From Stercorarius parasiticus (taxonomy: Eukaryota; Chordata; Aves; Charadriiformes; Stercorariidae), in the NCBI GenBank assembly GCA_013396915.1, contig VWZL01002571.1, positions 101,260 to 165,259 of the forward strand: a stretch of 64,000 nt of DNA, read 5' to 3'. Numbering within the stretch: the first letter of the stretch is position 1; each line of letters opens with the position of its first letter. Of the stretch, positions 37,479 to 62,692 are shown one piece after another. Below the pieces are notes generated by a model. That model worked only from the letters and a program-made list of their open reading frames with translations, ran no database searches and was not told the origin of the DNA. Made by a program: the position numbers and the translations under genes.

Positions 37479-40287
37479 CTGTGAGAAGGGAAAGGGGAAG
37501 AGGAAAAGGAAGTGGGAAGGATGGGGGCTGCCGGTGTTTGCTCTTGGGAAGGCTGGTTTGGGCTGAGCACACGCCAGGTTCTGTGAGGCATGGCACGTGG
37601 GCTTCCCTCAAAATTGTCTTTTATTCTAGTTTAATGAAGCAGATCTCATTAGCCGTAAATATCAGCGATCTGATTCTTTTTTTCAGCTGTGTTAGTCTTC
37701 CTGACTTTTTTTTCCTTTTTTTTCTTAAAGTGGTGTAAATGGGAGTAAGGATTGGCTGTGGAGTATTGGTTTGCTTAAATTTTGGGGGATTTGTCATCTT
37801 TTACTGCTTTTTGGGACTTTGAGGTATGGGATGCTGAGGCCATTTGGTTTCCTCCCTGCTGTTGCTGTTCCTCCAGTACATTTGCGAGCGATGAACACCC
37901 CAAGATTGCTTAAAAACACCAGGAACTAAACATCAGGCTTATCCAAAAGCAGAAAGGAAATGGAAGCATCGTCGCAATGCCAGAGGGGACATTTGCTCCA
38001 GGCCCTGTCCCTGCTGTGTCTTCCTTCCCACATCACCTGGGGCTTTTTTAAAAAGTAGTCGTCACTGTAACTTTTCCAGGCAACTGTTTTGGTGGTGAGT
38101 GAGGCTGTAAGGTCATTTTTGTCACCTGGCTGAAACAACATCCAGCATTTTAAACAGAAGGCGCTGTTTGAGTGGGCTCTTTATTTAAGAATGTTTTGAA
38201 AATACAGGAGTAAAGCCACTACTTAGAAATAAATGCTTTCCCTTTCTCTCGGGGGAAAGCAACTTCAGTGCATGCACAAGGCCCAGAGAAAGTCCCTGAT
38301 ATTTGGGGGACTCATTTACTGTGAGTCAAAGCCAGCTAATTTTTCCTGCGGACATGGCGTGAATTGCCAAATCGGGAGCTGTTGTGGAGGATGCAGGATG
38401 TAAACAGTCTGTGTATTGATGGGCTACCTACGGAAAAGTGGCGTTTCCACCCCTGATCACGGGAAAGGAGAGCGCAGCCCTGGAGAAGAGACACGGCTGG
38501 GATGATTGCGATGATATGCGTAAATAATTGCTGCTGCTGGTTTGACCATGTTAAAGGTTTAAAAGATTTTTATTAAATGCTTAAAAAAAATGGAAGATGA
38601 TAAAAGCATAAATCCTGCTCATAAGGAATGAGGATTTTAATTGTGTGCCTGGGTGAGCTTCCCCCCGTCCCCCTCAATAGTTTTTTATGCTTCAGAATCT
38701 GTATAAAATGTGTGTGTATGTCTATTATATGACAGGTAAGCCCGAGTTTTTATTTTTTTTATGCTTTTCCCCTGGCATAGCAGCGGTGCTGCTGAAGGCA
38801 GCCTCCCCACGACACGTGCCTCTGTATGGCACAGTTTGCCGAACTGTTAATTTAGGATTGCTCGAGGGAGTTTCATTAGAGAGGTATTTTGTAGTCCTCT
38901 TCCTAAGGAGTGACGTAATTTTACTGCCAGGGTAAATGCGGCCTGGACACAAATGTATCAGGTTTTTAGTTTGTTGCTTCGTTTTGTTTTTTTTTTTTTT
39001 TAATAATAGCAGTACTAGAACTCCTGAATCACATATGCACATACAGTCACAAATTTTATATTCTGTAATTGGTTTAAGTCTCTTTCCTCAATTGTTATAG
39101 ACATATTTAAAAATGTCAAACTGATTTCTTTATATTGCTTTCTGCTGGAAAAGAAATTTATAATTTATTACCGAAATCGTTGAGTTTTTTTAAAGACTAA
39201 AGCTAATACTGCAAATTGACCATTTAGTAATAAAAAACCTAATTATAGTTTTGCAGTAAAAGCATATAAATGGTAAATTTAGGTACCTGTTATTTGTCCA
39301 GCGTGTGGGGTTTTTTTGATTGTTTTGTTGGGTTTTTTTTGCCTTCTATAATCAGTACAATTTCTGAATTTGTCAGAGGGGGACTTACTTTGAATTTGGC
39401 CATGTGAAGTTTTAAGTTGCTTTTTAAATAGCTTTGGTATATTTATTTTTATGGGTGAACCCTTCTGAAATTTCTCTTTTTTAAGTGGCAACTCGGTGGC
39501 ATTCCTCATGTAATGTCCTTTGGGTTTTTATTCTTAGCTATATAAAAATCAAGACTTTCCAGCACGTTGTTACTTATTTTAAGATACCCTGTAATTAAAA
39601 AATATTTCAACTGTTGGACTCACGATCTTGCAACTAAGTATGTCATGTCCGTCTGGACCTTTGTGTGGGATATACGGTGTGAGACCAAAAAGCTTCGTAT
39701 ATTTAAGAAATGCGCTCTCCTTGCCGTTGGTGTGCGGGGAGCAGACTTGGGGTTACTGCAGAAATGTGGGGTCAGAAAAGGGGAATGCTGTTTATCAGAT
39801 TGCCAAAATGATTGATTCAAATCTGGGCTCTTCCCTGAGGATGTGCCTGGCTGTTGGGAGCCGGCAGTAAAGTTTTTCCACTGCAGTTTTCATGATTGAG
39901 TGTTGTGGGCTATTATTCTTTTTTCAAATTCAGCATAATTCAAAGCAACTTGCAGCATGCCATAGGCTTAATACCGAACTTAAATGATTTTGACTTAACT
40001 GTGATTATTTTGATTGAAATATCTTTACTTTGTTAAATGAAATGCATCGCTTCTTGCTTCACTTGTCAGCTTTATCAGGTAGTTGCTCAAGAAAGCGGCG
40101 TAATTTCAGACTTGCTGGTTTGGTTTTTTTTTTTTCTTTTTAATCTGGTGCGTTTCCCCTGATGGCAGGAGGACTGGAGGTATAGGATGGCCAAATTTAC
40201 TGAGCCTAAATACAATAGGAGCTGATGGAAAGGGACATATAAGCTGTTGATTGCAGGCAGGTTTAGAAATGGTGTTGTGTTAGGGGC

Positions 40288-40329
40288 ATATGTATATACA
40301 CACACACACACATATACATGCACACACAG
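40288..40329. repeat. CA/TA microsatellite
   Basis: Alternating purine-pyrimidine tract: TATGTATA, a CA run at about 40298-40312, then ATATACATGCACACACA. Confidence 0.85.
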
Positions 40330-40692
40330 TGAGGGAAGGGCCAACAGACACGCAAAGGAGGAATATTAATGCCATGGTATTTGCTAGTGTGTGTAATATA
40401 TGTGATCTCAGATGAGTAATAAATTACATTTCAACCAGTGACGTATGTTTCAATTTGTTTAACTTCCAGAATGTTAAAACGTTATTAAATATATCTTTGA
40501 AATGAACAAAACTCAGTTTTTTTCTAACTCAGCTTTTTTCTGCTTCACTCTTTGAGTTGGTTTGTTTTTTTTTTTTCTTCCAAACTTCCAATTTGAGTGT
40601 TTCATTGTTTATAATTAATTCTAAAGTAAGTAGTCACAGGTTCACGTCTACTCACAAAATGTCATTTCTGTGTTTACTGGGAGAAAGGGTAA

Positions 40693-52723
<12,031 letters not shown>

Positions 52724-53510
52724 ATTCAGAAACCTCAAATATGGTTAAAAAAAAAAAAGACAAATCCCCCTGTTGTGGTTTGTGCTGGCTATTACAGACT
52801 GGGGGTGTAATGAATCGGCCAGGAGACAGGCCGATACCCCCGTAGCCTCATTGCTCTCGGTGTGCCTGCAGCCAAAGACATGCCAGGAGGGCGCTGGGCT
52901 GCTGACGATGCTGCTGCGGTATCATGATGCTGCTGGAAAGTGGGCTTGTGGATCATTAAATCTTGGGGGTTTTTGGGTTTTTTTTGAATGATTGCTGAGT
53001 GATAACGCAGCTGGGAAAATGATTCTGGGAAGATGTAAAGGTACATTTCTAGGAAGAGCCTTTGCGCCTTGGGGCATCGTATTTAAATGTTTGTCTTTTC
53101 CAATTTTATTTTCTTACTCTTTCCAAAAATGATTTCTTACTGATCTACACAGTGAATATTAAACATGTGTTTAATAGGCTTTTTTATGCTAATCTTGATG
53201 AATTTACTGACAATAATGGATGTGATGCTGAACACTTTCATTGCTCAGTCTTTTATGCTTTTTAATAATGGGGCAAATGCCGATGTCGAATCAGTCAGGT
53301 AATGCTTGATATGTTTTTAATGCAATTTGTTACTGTCTGGCTTTTGTATAAACTTACAGGATGTTTGAGTCTTGTATGTACTCTATTTTTCCTGTTTAGT
53401 AAATTAATTAGGTAGTTTATGATTTTCTTTTTTTTTTTTGAGTTCTGTATGTTGAGATGTTTCTAAATTTTATTCTTCTTGTCAAAATAAAAACAAGTTT
53501 GTGGGGTTTT
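52724..53510 (+). other. TSPAN15: TSPAN15 3' UTR
   Basis: Runs from the stop to the canonical poly(A) signal AATAAA at 53486-53491, which is followed by GTTTGTGGGG and a T-run that fit a downstream element. Length about 0.8 kb. Confidence 0.75.
53486..53491 (+). other. TSPAN15: Poly(A) signal AATAAA (TSPAN15)
   Basis: Canonical hexamer with a GT-rich element starting about 5 bases later; the first AATAAA past the stop. Confidence 0.8.
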
Positions 53511-54532
53511 TTTTTAAAAAAAAAGCACAAAGATTTTGTTTAAAATGCTTTTTATTTTCTTATCTAAGTTAAGCCTGTCCCTGAAACGCTGCATCAAGAG
53601 GTAGAAATACGTTGAGCTGTAGTTCTGGCTTGGGTGCTGACTTGCCTGGGGTTTAGGACAGACCCTGAAGGTCTGTGCCTTGCTTCCTTCTCTGAGTGAA
53701 TCGGAGACAATTCTTGGGAAGTCACTGAGAGCTCTAGGGTTTTTGTTGTCGTTGCTTTGTCCTGAGCCTTTCTCTGCGGTATTTCCAGCCCCAGCCAGAC
53801 TGGCAGGCAAAATGCATAACCCGATTATCACGATGCTTCAAATAAACAAATTCAGGAGGAGAATAAAGCGGGTTTGGTTTGTATCCTGCCTTTGTGAATC
53901 TCGTCTTTTCTGACACTCCACTGAGTCACACAGAGGAACATCTGATATAATTCTCTCCTTGCTGCTTTTCTTCTGCCTTTTTTTTTTTGTTGTTTGGTTG
54001 GTTTGTGGTGGGGTGGGTTTTTTGGTTTGTTTGGTTTTGGTGGTGTTTTCTGTTTAATTTCCTTGTCCTGGACGTGTTTTCTGCTTTCTTCAATGCTTTC
54101 TTCAAAACTCTGTGTTTGCTGCTTAGCTCTCCACCCTCACCAAGGATTTCTGAGGAAGCTTCATGCATTTCCAGGAGCCAAAAAAATGACTGATCCAGTT
54201 CTTCAGTGTTTCTGACAGTGTCTAGAGAGAGAGATCCCGCAGCATTACCAAGCCCACCATCTGCAGTATGAGGTTATTTCCTACACAGCACACTCTAGCG
54301 TTGGGTACCGAACATGGTTACATATTTAATTGTTCCATCTTGCCGTCATCTAAATTTTCCTGATCTCTGTCCTGAATGATGTATTGTGGTAAGTTAAGAA
54401 GCAAACGTGTATTTTAAGGGTGGATTTGTGTACAAAGGGAGGGAGGGGAAAAGGAAGGGGGCAGCTTCAGAGGACCGGGATGGCTGCTGGTGAAGGATAG
54501 GAAGATTGAAGCCAAAACTAGTTTATTGTGGA

Positions 54533-54551
54533 GGGTGGGGTGGGAGGTGGG
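54533..54551 (+). other. G-quadruplex motif
   Basis: GGG, GGGG, GGG, GGG with loops T, T and AGGT, about 1 kb past the TSPAN15 poly(A) site. Confidence 0.6.
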
Positions 54552-55919
54552 AGCTGAAAGCATCAGGAGCTTGAGGTATCATCAGATGCAGAGCCGTGCC
54601 CTGGCCTTCAGCAAGAGGGGACTAACGCTCGAATTTGAGATGGCAGGAAAGGTGTAATAAATTGTGAAGGAGGGAATGACAACGGTAATTTTTCTTTCTT
54701 TACTAATTGTGTCTTGTAAATGTGATGGTGGTTTGAAGTACAAGACACCCGGGAAAAGAGGAGATGATGGACGCATGGCTAAAATTTGGTTGGTTTAAAT
54801 GGAACAGGGAGAGTATTTGGGGATACCAGAAGCAACTCTCCTTTAGCAAGGAAATTTGTGGGCTGTACTGAATTTTCAGCCAACCTCAGTGCTCTCTGTT
54901 GTACGCAGTGTTTCGGGGGGGAGTTACCTTTCAATCATGGACTAAACGTGTGTGACTGTTTAATAAATGATTGATGCAAATACTATCGACCCTTCCTGTT
55001 CCCTCGGATCTGAAGAAATTACCTCTTGGCTTCCCAGGCGCGTGGTGACCAGAGGGAAGGATGATGCCGATCAGGAGTCAGCTGGAGGAGAGGGACACAG
55101 CAGGTCTCTGCTCAGCTGCCTGAGCTGTGGGAGATGATGGGGAAACCGCGATGGGGGTGTGTGAATTTACTCTTAAGCATGAGACTTGGCTCTTCTCAGT
55201 GTGCCATGCTGTGTCCTGTTTGTAGATTGATTTTTTGAGTGGGTTTGTATGTGCACAAGGTGTTTTGTGTGCTTACAAATAGCTGTTTTTATCCTGAGCT
55301 GCTGACCCTGCAGGGATGTGCTCCGTCCTGCCTGGTTCATCTGCAGCAGCCAGGTCTGGAGGGGATGTGGTGCAGTGTTAGTCAATCTGCAGCTCCTCTC
55401 CAGCTGGTGCTCCACAGGTGTCACTGACCCGACTGCCGGCATTTTCTTTTTATATATGCATGTCCCTGTGTCTACAAACAAATCGACTGGAAGAACGCAA
55501 AGGGCTGCACTCAAAATGTTGTCCTGGTCTGACTTTTGCATTTGGCTCTAAGTGAAAACCACTGCAGACATACTAGCAAAGGTCATCTGGGGTTTTCTAG
55601 ACAGCTGACATGAAAGCTGATTTTAAAACAGGTGAAGAATGCAATCCCTGCCTTCCTGGCAGGAGCAGCCACAACTGGACTACTCCTCACAAATGCATCA
55701 TTAACCTGCTTTAGAAAATGTTCCTTGCCTGCTGTTTAAACAACTGAAGCAACTCTCCAAAATCCCAGAACTATTATGGACTTTTTTTTTTGTGTGTGTG
55801 TAATCTTAAAGTGCTCCAACAACTGCAATCTTCCTATGGTTCATCCTCTGTGTGCTTCTGCTTTCCCTGCCCTCCGTGGACATTGGGCAGCTGTTTGTGC
55901 TCCAGCAACGTGGAGGGCT

Positions 55920-56480
55920 TTGTCACTGAGAATCATGCACCATTCAGCTAGAAATAGATATTTACCTCTATATTTCAAATAATTACAGGCCATCCAGGCA
56001 CGGTCTTGGCACAGCACTCGGGCAATGCACGCTGAGGTGAACTTAGGGTCTGGCTGGAGCATCATGCACGGTTTATGCTGTACGGTGATGTTACGCAATA
56101 AAAATCTTTCATTAGTGCAGTTCCAGAGGAGAAACGCCAAGCAGCTCTCCCTCTGGTGGTGTGGGTATGCCATATCATGAGGCACTAATTAAATCTCTGC
56201 TGGCTGTGAATTAAATCTCTGCTCAGCATGTCCATACGGCACCAGGGTTTCTCTGGTGGCCCTGTCCCCAGCCTCTGCTTCAAGAAGCCCCCTCGTGCGG
56301 GATTTGCGTGTCCCCGCAAAGCTGGAAATCCCTCATTAGCCCCAAACCTCTGCAGCAATTAGCATTTGTTCATGAGGCAGAGCGGGACACTCGGGATACG
56401 GCTGTTTATTACAACCTGGCCTGGAAAACCATCCTCGGAGGCGGGGTGAGCTAATTTCCTACTGATGGGAAAAAACCTCG
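55920..56480. promoter_or_regulatory. Candidate enhancer-like cluster
   Basis: Dense transcription-factor-like words: TTACGCAAT (C/EBP type) near 56092; CTCCCTCTGGTGGT at 56146-56160 (resembles half of a CTCF site in reverse); repeated ATTA cores (CACTAATTAAATC, GTGAATTAAATC, CTCATTAGCC, GCAATTAGC). The call rests on motif density alone. Confidence 0.3.
56186..56222. repeat. Imperfect tandem AATTAAATCTCTGCT
   Basis: The 15-base word AATTAAATCTCTGCT occurs twice, about 22 bases apart, within the candidate regulatory cluster. Confidence 0.8.
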
Positions 56481-57719
56481 GTGTTGAAGACCTAAAAACC
56501 ATTTAGCTAAAAGTTGTTTTGCAGATTTGTATTCCTAAGGCCTTTTGCCTCACCGGGGCTTCCCAGCACTCATGATTTTCTGTACAAGCTGATTATCAAA
56601 AGGTGCTTGGGTGGTTTCAGGTAAGAAATAACCTGGTGGGTCTTTCAGATGCAGAGTGCAGGTTCTCTCGCTGCTCAGGATCCTCTGGGCTCTACTGGGC
56701 CAGGGAGATCAGCTCGACCCTGAGCACATTGGTGGCGCGTGAAGTTGCTTTGGGTTGGCATCCTTGTTTGATGTCTACGCCTTTCTGGGGAAGGGGGAGA
56801 GAGGGCAGCATCTTCACCTGTGGTGGTAAGAGCAGCGCTGCTCTTTAACTTGTCGCAATTATGTTCAGTTCATTGTGCTTCTTAAAACTGACACAGCCCT
56901 GGACTGTTTTTGCACTTGGGATGGGAGTACTGCTTTTGTTTAGATTCAGGTCCTGGCCTGAAGTCTGCCTCTGCAGCTGTAAGGACTAAAATTTTGCCTC
57001 GCAGCAGCGACAAGAGCCCTCGGCAAAGGCAGCTGTTAAATCCTTCTGGGAAAGTGGGTGTCCTGCGCCCTTGCAGGAGGTACTTCTTCTTCCATGGGAA
57101 GTTTTTTCCTCAATGAAGAGATGAAAGGTAGGTGAGAGCTGCCATCCTGGAAAGGAGAGACGGAGAAGAGCTGATCTGCGTGGATGCGTACAACAGGGCA
57201 AAGCCACGTCGGGTTCTAGTTTGCAGCTTGTGCCCCTTCACGGTGCTGCTCCCCGGAGATTTCTTGTGGGTCAGCGCCATAGGTGGGAGTATTACTGCCT
57301 GCAGCAGGTTTTGGGGATGGGAAGGCTTTGCCTGGAGAAGCACATGGAGCTGCTGGCAGCATCTGAGTGCTCCTGGGATGCTCGGTGATCCCGCAGTGGG
57401 AACTGCATGGGGCTGGTCCCTCAGCAGAGCATCTCCTCCACTTGACACTGCAGCTTGATAGGTTAAATGAGCATAACAGTGCCCTAGGGGAGGGTGTTTG
57501 AAGGGCGCTGGGACAAACCTGCTCCTGAAGGGCAAAAGCCAGAGTGGTAACGGGCTGGTGTGTCAGGCTGGCTGGTAGCTCAGACCGAGGAAGGAGCTCT
57601 CTGAGGTCCCTGGAGCTACATGTGGGCACTGGCAAAGCTGTTGAGCTGCTGGAGATTATTGTCTCCTGGAGCAGTTTGCATGCAGGGCTTTGAATTTTGT
57701 TTTTTTTTTTTCATTTAGA

Positions 57720-58297
57720 CATTTACAGCTGGGAAGGGGAATCAGGGGAAAAAACAAGGAAACCCAAGGGTTGAAATATAAACAGATTTAATAAAGCAAG
57801 ACTAAATAATTAACATTAATAATACTAAAGAACCAGTGTTGATCCCAATACCAATACAGGATTATACTCAGCCCATTCTATCAGCAGGAAGCTGTGCAGT
57901 CCCGGCAGTGGACAGCAAATGTGGGACACTGCAAGCGCTGTGGCTTTGGGAGGAAGGGAAAGGCTCAGGGCTCTGGCGCAGGGGCAGGAAGTTTTCAGGA
58001 TGGCAGCCATCATGGAAGAGCGAGAACTCCTCAGCAAACTTTCTGGTTTACACTGAATGTGATGTTCATGGTATGAAATAATCCTGTTGGCCAGCTTGGA
58101 TCAAATGCCTGGGTCTCGCTCCTCCTCATCCCCACACCTGGCTAACTCGAAAACACTGAGACCTTCAAACCCACGTACCAAAGCTGGCTATGAAGTAAGT
58201 ATTTTCACAAATTCAGACACTAGGGTCTTTTAAAAGTGCAGTTTTCCCTAGCATTAGAAGAAAAATCAGTCCTGTGTTGCTCAAACCAGTTCAGGTC
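57720..58297 (-). mobile_element. Old solitary LTR, ERVL-like, degenerate
   Basis: Read on the minus strand, the block resembles, as I recall it, a common neoavian LTR. It has a TTGGCC-type word with GGATTATTTCATACCATGA, then a promoter-like stretch, then CTTTATTAAATCTGTTTA and TTTCAACCCTTGGGTTT toward its 3' end. The right margin (GAAGAAAAATCAGTCCTG to AACCAGTTCAGGTCA) fits the LTR start. Divergence is high, no internal gene is seen, and no target duplication could be fixed. Only a repeat-library search can name it. Confidence 0.6.
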
Positions 58298-59765
58298 AAT
58301 GCAGCACACTTCTTTGCTGGGATGGTTAAATGCAAACTCAAAGGGCTTCATGTCGGTGCTGGGAAAGGTGCCTGCGCCTAAGGAGCAGTGCAAATGGTGC
58401 CTGAAGCTTGGTTGCAGGCTGCGGTGAGTCAGGGAACACGGTCCTCTGAGGGAATGGTCAAGTCCATGTTAGAAGGGGAGAAGATGCAGGTGAGGAACAT
58501 AAGTGAGCTCTGAAAGCCTCGACCTTTCCAATCACAAGAGTAGGGAGCCTGTGATGAGGTGTCCCCCAACCTTTGCTGCTGTTGCTCGTGTGAGTTTGGC
58601 AGCTATCACTCTGCAATCAAACGTGTGTAATGCCACTGTTGGGACATGTCTTTGCCTCTCTTGGGTCTTCTCCTTGCCCTTCTCTCAGTGGTGAGGGGCT
58701 GTGCAGCTGCAAGCCCTCCTGGCTCATCTCAGGACAACCGAGATGATGGCGATGATTTTCAGTCCCCTGGCTTGACACAACATCAGGCTTGTTGCAGCTT
58801 TGCTGGCTCACTTCCCTTGTAAAATAGCATTGTTGAACATGGCACTAAGAGGACTGCTGTTGCTAATGGAGTTCACAGCCCTCCCAGGATCCCTCTCCCT
58901 CCATGTGGGATTGGGAGATGCATGGGCACAGCTCTGAGAAGGTTCTTGTCCCAGCAAAGGGGACAGATGCTGGTGGTGTGCCTGTGCTCACCTCAGCTGA
59001 GACAGTGGCTCAGGTAAAAGTGGTCCATGCCCTGATGGTCCCTGGCATTTGGTGTTTCCTAAAATAGTGTTCATCCTCCAGGAAAGGGAGATGACATATT
59101 CAAGCCCCCCCAAAACACTTCCATCTCTGGGCTTAGTTCAGTTCCTGGCCAGCTGTTAGCTTATTTCCATATAAAATGTATTTGTGCCACCGAAAGAATC
59201 CAGTCCACCTGAGGAAATGAGCTTTTTAAGAAATACTCTCTACCTCAGCCAGGGATGCATGTGTGTGTCATGGGGTCATCCTGCAGCTCCAGGAGTGGGG
59301 ACAAAGGCACAGGGACGGATGGGATGCACCTTTCGAGCATCCCATGGCGAGCAGCCCCATTGCCCAGCAGTGGAAGGAGGGGCCGTCAGCGCCCATGGGG
59401 TGGCTGAAGCACCCCTGCAGCACCTCATGCTGCCTTCCCAACCCTGGCATCCCATGAAAGGGGCAGGATGTGTCTCTGACGTGCCCAGCGCAGCGGCAGC
59501 AGCGGCGGCATGCCAGCCCCCCGCCCTGATTATTGTTGGGTGTCGAAAAAGACATTGAAAAACAAGGAGGAGAGCTGTGAAGAGGGTCACTTTAGTGGCT
59601 CTTTCTCTCTCCTTTTTTTTTTTTTTCCCGCCCCCCCCCCGCCCCCGAGAAGGAAGTTAGAAAAGCAGAGCCCTCAAAGCCGCATTGAAAGGGTGACAGA
59701 GATGGGATAATGCATAAGACGGAGGGAAGGAATCTCAGAGCACTCGCCACCGTGTTTTAATGATC

Positions 59766-59778
59766 TGTTAACAATTAC
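59766..59778 (+). promoter_or_regulatory. HNF1-like binding site
   Basis: GTTAACAATTACC matches 11 of 13 positions of the palindromic HNF1 consensus GTTAATNATTAAC. An E-box CATATG lies about 20 bases to the right and ATGCATAA about 55 to the left. Confidence 0.35.
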
Positions 59779-62645
59779 CCCTTTCAGGGGAGAACATATG
59801 GTAGATGGTTTGCTTTTTAAAAAAAAAAAAGAGGACAAAAAAGAAAAAAGAAATTACTTCAGAAACTTAAATGATGGTGGAAAATGGTGGGGATTGTGGT
59901 GAAGAGCTGGGGGAGGGAGGCATAGCCCCCAGGCAAGGGGATATTGGATGATAAGGGGATGTGGAATGATGTGTCCCTGACCATGGGGACTTTGCTTGGA
60001 GCCAGAGACCCCTGAAAGGTGCCAGTACCCAGGAACTGCCGGGTGTGGCTGGGGCAGGGTGTCCAAAGGAGCTGTAGTAGGTTTGAAGAAATGTTGTCAT
60101 GAAGGAAACTGATAAGGGTGCTGACAAAACCCAGGAAGCTGCTGGGACCTGGAACCTGTGCATTCATGGTGGGGATGGCAGCCCAGCGCCCCCCATGTCT
60201 ATAGTCCCAGCACTGTGCCGCAGACCCGCGGCAAAGTTGGGACCCAGCTCAGACCCTCGCGGGGCTTCAAAGGACTTGGCAGCAGTGCTTCACGAGGTGG
60301 CTGGGCATGGTCTCCATCCTTGAGGGGTTTTGTGGGCGAGAGCCCCATCCCTGCAGGTTGCTCTTTGGGCTGTAGGCAGGAGCATTCCTCCCTGCCTTGG
60401 GCTTAAGCCTGGCTTTTCTGGCATGGCCAGCAATAAGCTGGTGCTCCCTTCCCTGCAGATGGGGGCTGGTGTAGCCATAAAAATGGCTAAAATGCTCTGG
60501 ATGCATCCAGGTGGGTGAGTGTTTTGAGGTTTCCTTACTGTTACCTGTCATGAGATCGCTGCCTTTCTCCCATTGCTACAACCTGTTGCCATGAGGTTTG
60601 GTCCTGGCTCAACAAAATTGCATTGCCAGGGATTGGTACAGATTGGTCACAACTTGCCTTGCAGAGCTGAGCTGCAGCTAAAATTATGTGTTATGATCGC
60701 TCAGTGTTTTGTGTGAAAATATCCAGAGGGTTTTTTTCCTTTTTGTTGAAAATACATCATTTCTCATGGAGGTACAGAAGTCAGGCTCGCTGCTCGCCTT
60801 CCCAGGGGTCCTGGCACAGGCTGGCAGGAGAGGCTGTGCCACTCGTTGGCTCCCCAGGTTTGTTATACACCTCAACTCAGAGGAGAAAATGATCCTTTCT
60901 GTATTTAAATTTGTCTTCTCAGTGCTGCAGTAATGCAGGGCAGGAGAAGGCTCTGATTCAAAGGTCAGGGACTCAGCAGATGCACTCCAATGCTGGATGA
61001 AGGGTTGAGAGAGGGATATCAGCATCAGGAGACAGGGTGGGGTGTCTGCAGATGGGCAGGGATAGCTCCGGAAAGCTGGAAGGAGGTGACAAGGCTGCCT
61101 GGCAGGGGCAGCAGCACAAGGCATGCCAGGAGAGGGGCACGAAGATGCAGGGATGGGACTGAGGGGATGGCGAGGCTGGTACAGAGGAAGGTGGGTGAGG
61201 AGGGATGCTTCTTCCTGAGATGGGAAGGAGAGGGGAAGAGACTGGGCTGGTACAGGGATGGTCAAGGAGGGGATGGGGTCACGCACCGGGGGTGTGGGCA
61301 GGTGAGCTATGGCAGCTGCTGTTGCTTGGGTTGGTATGGGGCTGCAAATGCATTCAGCCCGCTGGGGCGGTCGGTACCAGAGTTGTCATCACAGCACTGA
61401 AGGCTGCCAGATGTGTATGGCACGGCTGGGAATGGTGCTGGGAGGAGCATGAGCTGGTTCTGGGCAAGTCACTGGGACAGCAGGCAAAATATTCACACCA
61501 CACCTTTATGGGTTGCATCCCTTCTGCTAGCAGTGGTTTGGCTGGAGCAGTGACCCCAGCACCATGCTGGGCACATCACAGTGGCAGTGATGTCAGTTTG
61601 CAAAGGAAATGTCAAAGCGCCCACGCCTCGCTTCGTCTCGTGTTGAGGGCTTCGGTGAAGATCTGGAGAGGCATTAGTGGTGTGCGAGTCCCCCAGGGCA
61701 CCTCTGCCCTTGCTTCCAGGGAATTTCCTTCCAGACTCCTGGCTTTTAGTAACTTTTTCACTTTTCAAAAGCCAGCTCTGGTGCCTTCTGGCTTGTTCAG
61801 TTTGACCTGTGGAGCCTCTAAATCAGAGAGGAAAGCATATTATTTTTGGAGGTTGGGAAGCACTGTCTATCTGACGGGCAGCTGGGAGGTGAGGAGTTTC
61901 AGAGAGAGCCAATATGGCCAGTCCACACTGTGCTTAGAATCTCACTGGGCATCAAAATGCTAGAAGTTAGATTTTTGCCCTTACAGGAGAGAAGTGCCTA
62001 TCAGGAAGATGGTAGTCCGAGATCAGTATATCCTCGGTCCGTGACTCTTTATTGATGGCTAAAGGAGGGCTGATGCAAATAAATACTGAGGCCTCAATCT
62101 GTGTTGTCCAGCTGGTACCTGGAGACGACCCCTGCCAGCTGGTGAAGTCTGAGTGCTGGAGATATCCTGACATGAACTTTCATCTTGTTGAATTGTAGCT
62201 GTGGAGACAGGAAATTTCTAATTACAGTCATTCTTTGAGCTTGCCGTGCAGGCAGATACACAAGTATGGGCTTACTCTGGGCCACTGGGGCTGCTGACAA
62301 GTTAAAGATGGAGGTGTGCTTGAATGCCTGTTAAGCCCCCATTGTGTTTCATTCAGCCATCAGAGGAATGTGATGGCGGTGGCTTCTGCGAGATCTCACC
62401 AGAAACTTGTTCTAAAGCTTAAAGCACTTGGACAACCTGAATGAGAGTGTCCTGGATGTGTAACCCATCCTGTCTGCCCAGGCTGTCATCAGGGTAAAGG
62501 AGAAACCCTCTTTCTGGCAGATGAAATGGGTTGGGGTGAAGAACCACTTGCCACAAGCGGAGAAGGGAGCAAGCCTGGCAGAACTGGGAATGGTGGGAGG
62601 CGACTGACTCCCAGAGAGGTGAGGACTGTCCTTCCCTACCTGGGC

Positions 62646-62692
62646 AGATACTTGGATAATTGAGTACTTGAGTTGAGATACTTGGATAGTTG
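62646..62692. repeat. Partial tandem repeat (about 30-base unit)
   Basis: AGATACTTGGATAATTG and AGATACTTGGATAGTTG are spaced 30 bases apart. Confidence 0.8.

Larger units (their letters stand above)
53511..57714. other. Intergenic right of TSPAN15, part 1
   Basis: No coding exon recognised. It contains a strict G-quadruplex motif at 54533-54551 and a candidate regulatory cluster at 55920-56480. The open frames here are short and unlike known proteins. Confidence 0.5.

Noticed and set aside
61205..61963. 252-codon frame in the right intergenic region
   Set aside because: No recognisable domain, and overlapping minus-strand frames of similar length show the region is simply stop-poor and G-rich.
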